From an uncultured Gammaproteobacteria bacterium (GTDB taxonomy: Bacteria > Pseudomonadota > Gammaproteobacteria > Pseudomonadales > Pseudohongiellaceae): DNA of 27,505 nt. A program made the position numbers and the translations under genes. Every line of letters starts with the position of its first letter. The stretch's first letter is position 1. Below, one piece after another: positions 22,160 through 27,505 of this stretch. A model generated the notes under the pieces. The model had not been told where the DNA came from, made no database searches, and saw nothing but the letters and a program-made list of their open reading frames with translations. The DNA lies in contig CAIYIP010000441.1 in assembly GCA_903926285.1 (NCBI GenBank), positions 1 to 27,505 of the forward strand, given 5' to 3'.

Positions 22160-22999
22160 GTGAACGGAATAGTACAGAATGTAGTTGCCATAAACCGCGA
22201 TCATCATGAAAGAGCCAGTCATTGTCGTCATTGCCAGAGCTGCATGAAAAAACCTGTGTGTCCTGCCTACGAGCTGGTCTCTGGCCAGCAGCTGGATGGC
22301 GAATCCGGCATGCTGCAAAAAACGATTCAGCCTGGTCAGTCCGTGTTCCGCGCGAGTGATAAGTTTGATGGCATCTACATGGTCAGATCAGGATTCTTCA
22401 AATCTTTTTTCATTGATGCTGATGGTGTAATGCAGGTGACCGGCTTTCATTTTCCCGGGGAAATATTCGGCATAGACGGGATCGAAACTGGCTTCTACAA
22501 CGATAGCGTCGAAGCGCTGGATACAGGCAGCATATGCAAAATTCCGTTGTCGCTGTTTACGGGTTCTCCAGCCAGGAAAAGCAGCATTGGCTCGGACAAT
22601 CTTCTGAATCTCAGCGAATACAACATGAATGGCATCAGCAGGATGGTGCCTCTCATGAAGATCATGAGTCGTACTATTTCACGTGACCGCAACATGATCT
22701 TTGCGCTGGGCAAATTGTGTGCAAAACGCCGACTCGGTACTTTTCTTCTGGATATCTCGGCGCGTATGGCGCAGAGCGGTTACGATGCCAACCAATTACA
22801 CCTGTTTATGAGCCGCACGGATATTTCCAACTATCTCTGCCTTGCACTCGAAACGATTAGTCGACTCTTTGCCCAGTTGCACGCTGAAAATATCATCAGT
22901 GTCGACAGGCGCGACATCAAAATTCTGAATATGCCGGCCCTGCAGGCTTTGGTGCGTGATGATGCGACCAGCGAGTCTGCGCTTGCCCAAACCGCTTGA
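22160..22999 (+). CDS. Second FNR-like Crp-family regulator, divergent
   Basis: This 279-residue regulator starts at GTG 22160 with GGGAGGG upstream. The N-terminus has C22-x2-C25-x2-C28-x5-C34, of which C25/C28/C34 align with the FNR cluster cysteines, and C126 in GSICKIPL matches the fourth; an Fe-S cluster is therefore likely. The barrel is about 55-125. A stretch of about 18 extra residues (about 135-155, SPARKSSIGSDNLLNLSEYN), absent from the fnr at 8518, lies between the barrel and the dimer helix. The helix-turn-helix SRTDISNYLCLALETISRLF retains E231, S234 and R235, which read TTGAT-type half-sites. glgC starts 45 nt downstream, so joint transcription is likely. Confidence 0.85.
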   Translation: MNGIVQNVVAINRDHHERASHCRHCQSCMKKPVCPAYELVSGQQLDGESGMLQKTIQPGQSVFRASDKFDGIYMVRSGFFKSFFIDADGVMQVTGFHFPGEIFGIDGIETGFYNDSVEALDTGSICKIPLSLFTGSPARKSSIGSDNLLNLSEYNMNGISRMVPLMKIMSRTISRDRNMIFALGKLCAKRRLGTFLLDISARMAQSGYDANQLHLFMSRTDISNYLCLALETISRLFAQLHAENIISVDRRDIKILNMPALQALVRDDATSESALAQTA

Positions 23000-23044
23000 T
23001 GGTTGCTGCTTGATATTTGCAGCTCTGGCTGCCAACGGACTGCC

Positions 23045-24388
23045 ATGTATACGGATCGTTTTGCCACTCGCCTGTCGCGCAATACCCTCGCCCTGATCCT
23101 GGCGGGAGGCCGCGGTACACGCCTGGAGGAGCTTACGCAGTGGCGCGCCAAGCCCGCAGTGCATTTTGGTGGCAAGTTCAGGATCATTGATTTTCCGCTT
23201 TCCAACTGTGTCAACTCCGGCATCCGTCGGGTTGGTATCCTGACCCAATACAAGGCACATTCCCTGATTCGCCATATCCAGCAAGGCTGGGGCTATTTTC
23301 GCGGCGAATTCGGCGAATTTGTGGAATTGCTGCCCGCACAGCAGCGTATAGAAAGTTCGTGGTACAGCGGCACGGCTGATGCGGTATACCAGAACCTGGA
23401 CATCATCCGCAGTCATCATCCGGAATACGTGCTGATCCTCTGCGGCGACCATGTCTACAAGATGGATTACGGCCCGATGCTCGCAAGCCATGTGGAGCGG
23501 CAGGCTGACCTCACCATAGGCTGCGTTGAAGTGCCTCTTGCTGAGGCAAGTGCTTTTGGTGTCATGAAAGTATCGCCTTCCAACAGCATTCAGGCATTCC
23601 ATGAAAAGCCGGAATACCCACAAGCCATTCCTGGCAAACCGGGCATGGCACTGGCTTCCATGGGCATTTACATATTCAAAACGTCATTTCTGATCGAGCA
23701 ACTGCTGCGCGACGCGCATTTGGGTGAATGTTCCAGCCATGACTTCGGCAAGGACATCATCCCGGGCCTGATAGGCAAATACCCTGTATATGCCTATCCC
23801 TTCAGTTCAGGCAATTCCACGACGCAGGCCTATTGGCGCGACGTTGGGACACTCGACAGCTACTGGCAGGCGAACATGGAGTTGATAGGGGTTACGCCTG
23901 AACTCAATCTGTACGACAAGGAATGGCCGATCTGGACTTCACAGGAACAGGTGCCACCCAGCAAGTTTGTGTTCGATGAAGAAGGGCGCAGGGGGGTGGC
24001 GATTGATTCCATGGTTTCGGGTGGTTCAATCATTGCAGGCGCTACCATCAGGCACTCATTGTTATTCAACAGTGTGATGGTGAATGACTGCAGTCTTGTG
24101 GAGGATTCGATAATCCTGCCGGATGTCATCATTGGCAAGCACTGCCGTATACGCAAAGCCATCATAGACAAGGAAACTGTTATTCCGGACAACACCGAAA
24201 TAGGTTACGACCCTGTGGAAGACGCTCGTCGCTTTCGTATAAGTCCCGGCGGCGTAATACTGGTTACGCCTGACATGCTCGGCCAGATGCTGCATTATCA
24301 ACAACCAGAACGTTCTTTGGAGGAGCGATCCTCACATCTGCATCATGTGGCGGGGCCGGAACCGGAAATCCATAACAAGGTCCCCTAG
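23045..24388 (+). CDS. glgC: Glucose-1-phosphate adenylyltransferase (ADP-glucose pyrophosphorylase)
   Basis: This 447-residue enzyme makes ADP-glucose for glycogen. It shows LALILAGGRGTRLEELT (nucleotide loop), RAKPAVHFGGKFRIIDFPLSN, WYSGTADAVYQN, GDHVYKMDY (catalytic Asp about 135), the glucose-1-phosphate lysine K188 in FHEKP, SSHDFGKDIIP, YWRDVGTLDSYW and a C-terminal left-handed beta-helix (VSGGSIIAG, IILPDVIIGKHCRIRKAIID). About 20 residues extend beyond E. coli GlgC (QQPERSLEERSSHLHH and on). ATG 23045 is preferred; an upstream in-frame start at 23003 would add 14 residues without homology. No other glycogen gene is present in the window, so glgC is separated from glgA/B/P. Confidence 0.95.
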   Translation: MYTDRFATRLSRNTLALILAGGRGTRLEELTQWRAKPAVHFGGKFRIIDFPLSNCVNSGIRRVGILTQYKAHSLIRHIQQGWGYFRGEFGEFVELLPAQQRIESSWYSGTADAVYQNLDIIRSHHPEYVLILCGDHVYKMDYGPMLASHVERQADLTIGCVEVPLAEASAFGVMKVSPSNSIQAFHEKPEYPQAIPGKPGMALASMGIYIFKTSFLIEQLLRDAHLGECSSHDFGKDIIPGLIGKYPVYAYPFSSGNSTTQAYWRDVGTLDSYWQANMELIGVTPELNLYDKEWPIWTSQEQVPPSKFVFDEEGRRGVAIDSMVSGGSIIAGATIRHSLLFNSVMVNDCSLVEDSIILPDVIIGKHCRIRKAIIDKETVIPDNTEIGYDPVEDARRFRISPGGVILVTPDMLGQMLHYQQPERSLEERSSHLHHVAGPEPEIHNKVP

Positions 24389-24794
24389 ACCAGCCTTCCT
24401 TCCACATATTTGTGCCTCGCAGCAATTGCAGCGCATTGCTCTACAGCAAAAAACGGGCAGGCAATGGTTACGTTTTACAAGGAGATCATGGGTTTTCTGC
24501 AGATGTTTCGGAAAGACGACTGGTTGATTGAACTCGGGATCACTGACGGTTGCCACCTCAGCATGGCGTGCGCCTTATTTCTTCGTTCACTGTCCCGAAG
24601 GCAGTAGATCAAACTGTGGAATAACACGGCAGACTGACAAGCACAAAAGTCGTGATTTTGCATAAAAATTGTTGCCTGTAATTGAAGCGCCAGGACGGAC
24701 AATTTCCCCACATTTCCAGGTGTGATGTTCCAAGCATTCTCATGACCAACCCGCTATAATCCCGGTCTTTCTGCCAAACCCAGCTATAATCATT
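24389..24794. other. 406-bp intergenic region glgC-lptM
   Basis: No recognisable gene is seen. One plus-strand frame 24464-24607 (47 codons, MVTFYKEIMGFLQMFRKDDW and on) has an internal ATG at 24488 behind AAGGAG with only 3-nt spacing; it resembles nothing I know and is not called. The right end carries two copies of GCTATAATC 30 bp apart (24753-24761 and 24783-24791), described separately. Confidence 0.5.
24755..24760 (+). promoter_or_regulatory. Candidate -10 element for lptM-lysA-dapF
   Basis: A perfect TATAAT occurs in CCCGCTATAATCCCGG, 34 nt before the lptM start. No good -35 hexamer is visible at 17-nt spacing. A second TATAAT at 24785-24790, 4 nt before the ATG, is too close to serve lptM unless the transcript is nearly leaderless. 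Confidence 0.4.
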
Positions 24795-24908
24795 ATGAAA
24801 ACCCTAGTCGTGCTTGTGTTGTGTTGTATTACCCTGTCCAGCTGTGGTCAGAAAGGCCCCCTGGTACCGCCACCTGCAGTGCAGGCCGTCAGTGCTGCAG
24901 GCAGATAA
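24795..24908 (+). CDS. lptM: LptM/YifL-type small lipoprotein
   Basis: This 37-residue prolipoprotein has a basic start (MKT), a hydrophobic core (LVVLVLCCITL) and lipobox L-S-S-C17, and the mature sequence begins CGQKGPLVPPP, the hallmark of the YifL/LptM family. In E. coli LptM is an outer-membrane-targeted lipoprotein that binds the LptD/LptE lipopolysaccharide translocon and helps LptD disulfide maturation. The invariable position just before lysA-dapF supports the call. The frame is short and overlaps a longer out-of-place extension of lysA, so it is easily missed. Confidence 0.9.
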   Translation: MKTLVVLVLCCITLSSCGQKGPLVPPPAVQAVSAAGR

Positions 24909-24930
24909 AAAAACAGAAACTGAGTCAGCC

Positions 24931-26181
24931 ATGAACGCATTCAACTACCGCAACAACCAGCTATACGCTGAAGATGTTTCGCTCAAAGAACTTGCAGCAA
25001 CTTACGGTACTCCCTGTTTTGTCTATTCGCGGGCCAAGCTCGAACAGCAGTTCATGGCCTATTACACGCCGCTTGCCCATCGCCCGCACCTGATTTGTTA
25101 TGCGGTCAAGGCCAATGCCAATCTTGCCGTGCTCAATGTGCTGGCGCGCCTCGGTTGTGGTTTCGACATTGTGTCTGGCGGCGAACTGGTGCGTGTGCTC
25201 GCCGCGGGTGGCGCTCCCGACAAAATCATATTTTCGGGCGTGGGCAAGACTATGGCCGAAATGCAGTATGCGCTCGAGATGGGCATACATTGTTTTAACG
25301 TCGAATCCGTACCTGAGCTCGAGCGGCTTTCTGCGGTTGCCAAAAGTCTCGGCCGCACTGCGCATATTTCCCTGCGGGTGAATCCGGATGTTGATGCCAA
25401 GACCCATCCCTATATTTCCACGGGGCTCAAGGACAACAAGTTCGGCATTCCAATTGATGACGCGTTGGCGATTTATCAAAAAGCCAGCAGGTTGCCCAGC
25501 ATAAAAATCATTGGCGTCGATTGTCATATCGGTTCGCAGCTCACGAGCCTCGCGCCGTTTCTTGATGCGCTTGATCGCATGCTGGATCTCATCGACAAAT
25601 TGCAGGACTCAGGCATTGCCGTCAGTCATCTCGATCTCGGTGGTGGCCTTGGCGTGCAATACACCGATGAGTTGCCGCCGCTCGCGCAGGACTACATGGA
25701 CGCGATCTCCGCACGCGTCGGCGCGCGCAAGCTGACGCTGGTGTTTGAGCCGGGCCGCTTCATTACCGCCAATGCCGGGGTGATGCTCACGCGTGTTGAA
25801 TACTTGAAGCCAAGCGCACACAAGAATTTTGCGATTATTGATGGCGCAATGAACGATATCATCCGTCCCGCCTTGTACCAGGCCGTGATGAATATCATCC
25901 CTGTCGAACTTCCGGCCCCGGGCAGCCCCATCAACTCCTGGGACCTCGTAGGCCCTGTGTGTGAATCCGCTGATTTTCTGGGCCGCGGCCGCAAACTCGC
26001 ATTGCAGCAGGGCGACCTGCTCGCCGTGTGTTCAGCGGGTGCCTATTGTTTTGCGATGAGTTCGAATTACAACTCGCGCAACCGTGCTGCCGAAATCATG
26101 GTCGACGGAAGCAAGCACACGCTTGTGCGGCGCCGCGAAACCTATGCCGAGCAAATGGCGCTTGAAACCCTACTGGATTAA
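24931..26181 (+). CDS. lysA: Diaminopimelate decarboxylase
   Basis: This 416-residue PLP enzyme makes lysine from meso-diaminopimelate, the last step. K60 in YAVKANANLAVL is the Schiff-base lysine. DIVSGGELVRVL, RVNPDVDAKTHPYISTGLKDNKFG, HIGSQL, DLGGGLGVQY, EPGRFI and VGPVCESADFL (with the substrate/intersubunit Cys) are all present. Length equals typical proteobacterial LysA. The start is ATG 24931; frames running upstream overlap lptM and are artefacts. dapF, which makes its substrate, starts 6 nt after the stop. Confidence 0.97.
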   Translation: MNAFNYRNNQLYAEDVSLKELAATYGTPCFVYSRAKLEQQFMAYYTPLAHRPHLICYAVKANANLAVLNVLARLGCGFDIVSGGELVRVLAAGGAPDKIIFSGVGKTMAEMQYALEMGIHCFNVESVPELERLSAVAKSLGRTAHISLRVNPDVDAKTHPYISTGLKDNKFGIPIDDALAIYQKASRLPSIKIIGVDCHIGSQLTSLAPFLDALDRMLDLIDKLQDSGIAVSHLDLGGGLGVQYTDELPPLAQDYMDAISARVGARKLTLVFEPGRFITANAGVMLTRVEYLKPSAHKNFAIIDGAMNDIIRPALYQAVMNIIPVELPAPGSPINSWDLVGPVCESADFLGRGRKLALQQGDLLAVCSAGAYCFAMSSNYNSRNRAAEIMVDGSKHTLVRRRETYAEQMALETLLD

Positions 26182-26187
26182 GACGGC

Positions 26188-27018
26188 ATGTTGTTGAAGT
26201 TCACCAAAATGCACGGTCTCGGCAACGACTTCATGGTCCTGGATCTCGTGCGCCAGCAACTTGTGCTGACGACTGAACTGATCCGTACGTGGTCCGACCG
26301 CCAGACAGGTGTTGGCTTCGACCAGTTGCTCATCATCCAACCCTCAACAGTTGCTGGTTGTGACTTTGCGTATCGCATCTTCAACCACGATGGTGGCGAA
26401 GTGGAACACTGTGGTAACGGTGCGCGCTGTGTCGCGCGGTTTGTGGTTGATCAGGGGCTCACTGCCAAAACCGAACTTGTGTTCGAGATGGCCAAAGGCA
26501 CAATTCGCACGAGTCTTGGCCCCAACCGCACAGTAACAGTCGATATGGGCTCGCCAATTCTCGCGCCAGCGTTAATTCCTTTTCAGGCAGACCAGCAGGC
26601 TGTGACATATCCGCTGCAGGTAGCGGGCAAAGACTACGAAATTTCTGCAGTTTCCATGGGTAATCCTCATGCCGTGATGGTTGTGGCTGATACAGAGAAT
26701 ACACCGGTAGCTGAGATCGGTCCTTTGGTCGAATACCACCCGCGTTTTCCCAAACGCGTCAATGCCGGCTTCATGCAGGTGGTTAATGCCAACTCGATAA
26801 AATTGCGCGTGTATGAGCGCGGTGCGGGCGAAACTTTGACGTGTGGCACCGGTGCTTGTGCTGCTGTAGTTGCAGGACGCCTGCGCGGCTTGCTCGCAGA
26901 AGAAGTATCAGTAAATACCCGCGGTGGTACGTTGCGTATCCGCTGGAATGGCGGCCAGCATTCCGTCTGGATGACCGGACCGACAGCAACTGTTTTTGAA
27001 GGACAAATAGAATTATGA
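26188..27018 (+). CDS. dapF: Diaminopimelate epimerase
   Basis: This 276-residue cofactor-independent epimerase converts LL- to meso-diaminopimelate for lysine and peptidoglycan. Both catalytic cysteines are present: C75 in DGGEVEHCGNGARC and C219 in GAGETLTCGTGACA. The N-terminus KFTKMHGLGNDF and GNPHAVMVV are also diagnostic. It is part of the lptM-lysA-dapF-DUF484 operon: 6 nt after lysA, and its TGA overlaps the next ATG (ATGA). Confidence 0.97.
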   Translation: MLLKFTKMHGLGNDFMVLDLVRQQLVLTTELIRTWSDRQTGVGFDQLLIIQPSTVAGCDFAYRIFNHDGGEVEHCGNGARCVARFVVDQGLTAKTELVFEMAKGTIRTSLGPNRTVTVDMGSPILAPALIPFQADQQAVTYPLQVAGKDYEISAVSMGNPHAVMVVADTENTPVAEIGPLVEYHPRFPKRVNAGFMQVVNANSIKLRVYERGAGETLTCGTGACAAVVAGRLRGLLAEEVSVNTRGGTLRIRWNGGQHSVWMTGPTATVFEGQIEL

Positions 27019-27505
27019 CAATCAGCACCGACGGCACCCCCAATGGAACTGCCCACGACCACGAAGGTTCTACCCCAGCCGTTGCCGACTCAGCCATCTC
27101 TGTCGGCATAGACGAAACCACCGTTGCCAACTGGCTCAAACAGCATCCGGATTTTTTTCAGAACCAGTCCGACCTGTTGTTGCAGCTGAGTATTCCGCAC
27201 CCAAGTGGCAAGGCAATTTCGCTGCTCGAACGCCAGGTGGCGGTATTCCGCGAACGCCTCGATCTGTTGCAGGAACAGGCGCATGAATTTCTACACAACG
27301 CGCACGAAAACGACACGCTGTTTGAAAAAACGCGCATGGTGATACTCGATATCCTGCGGTGCGCCACGCTAGATGCGCTTATGGAAGTTGTGCGCGACAA
27401 ACTGAGTGTTGAATTTGCGGCAAGCGCTTCGGCGCTGGTATTTGTTTCTGCGGAGCCACAAATACCAGGCATAACGCGGCTGCAGCCCGTTACTGTTAAA
27501 ACTGC
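27015..27505 (+). CDS. DUF484 family protein (3' truncated by window end)
   Basis: At least 163 codons are visible. The start ATG 27015 overlaps dapF's stop by ATGA. After a poorly conserved acidic/Thr-rich N-terminus (residues 1-32), the DUF484 signature appears: VANWLKQHPDFFQNQSDLLL, IPHPSGKAISLLERQV and FRERLDLLQEQAHEF, a coiled coil. This leads into a GAF-like region. The family is cytoplasmic with unknown biochemical role; it lies between dapF and xerC in many gammaproteobacteria, so xerC is expected just beyond the window. Confidence 0.9.
   Translation, partial: MTISTDGTPNGTAHDHEGSTPAVADSAISVGIDETTVANWLKQHPDFFQNQSDLLLQLSIPHPSGKAISLLERQVAVFRERLDLLQEQAHEFLHNAHENDTLFEKTRMVILDILRCATLDALMEVVRDKLSVEFAASASALVFVSAEPQIPGITRLQPVTVKT

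Noticed and set aside
22796..23623. 275-codon minus-strand frame across the fnr-like gene and glgC
   Set aside because: It is antisense to two strongly supported genes; a codon-bias shadow.
24464..24607. Small plus-strand frame between glgC and lptM
   Set aside because: Poor spacing of the AAGGAG, no recognisable homology and no operon context.

Overview
The window reads as chromosomal DNA of a gammaproteobacterium. Four things point there: the lptM-lysA-dapF-DUF484 order at the right end, an E. coli-type ilvD and glgC, an argA with a kinase-like domain fused to an acetyltransferase domain, and an FNR/Anr-type regulator with the canonical cysteine pattern. A marine or aquatic Cellvibrionales-like lineage is my guess; no rRNA or other taxonomic marker is present. 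No phage, complete insertion sequence, CRISPR array, tRNA or rRNA was seen.

Layout. 1-1213: 3' part of a fused SpmA/SpmB-type membrane protein. 1357-2538: exported YHYH-domain protein. 2734-3702, minus strand: a YagU-like membrane protein, a DUF2132 protein, and an orphan Tat signal peptide with a strong ribosome binding site that stops after 32 codons. 4019-8331: an accessory-looking block of an MFS transporter, a stand-alone adenylate-forming enzyme and, tail to tail and overlapping it by 69 bp, a beta-lactamase/PBP-fold protein whose nucleophilic serine is replaced by cysteine. 8518-10643: an FNR/Anr regulator followed by ligA-ligB (protocatechuate 4,5-dioxygenase type), with a symmetric FNR-type box between them. 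10952-13537: a three-gene BtuFCD/FecBCD-type ABC importer with overlapping genes. 13621-15297: an ElyC/YdcF-like protein, a hotdog thioesterase and a pterin-carbinolamine dehydratase. 15448-16239, minus: a membrane protein with a zinc ribbon and an HEFGH motif. 16488-21566: argE, argA and ilvD, separated by two hairpin-rich mobile-looking elements. 21797-24388: a PilZ protein, a second FNR-like regulator and glgC. 24795-27505: lptM, lysA, dapF and the start of a DUF484 gene.

How the genes fit together. The right half is mostly core anabolism: arginine from glutamate (argA, argE), branched-chain amino acids (ilvD), lysine and diaminopimelate (lysA, dapF) and glycogen precursor (glgC). The left half is more accessory: aromatic-ring cleavage possibly tied to oxygen sensing, chelate or cobalamin uptake, and a small unassigned adenylase/hydrolase/exporter group. 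The two FNR-type regulators both keep four cluster cysteines and the E-SR recognition residues, so they may read the same DNA motif under different conditions.

The most unusual points are the cysteine-for-serine PBP-fold protein with its adenylase and transporter neighbours; the FNR-type palindrome in front of the oxygen-using ligAB; a set of dispersed repeats (an 88-bp unit present twice, a 178-bp element with 23-bp perfect inverted ends and four internal hairpins, and a 134-bp element with 32-bp perfect inverted ends); and the orphan Tat leader. All calls are from reading the sequence; no database search was possible.
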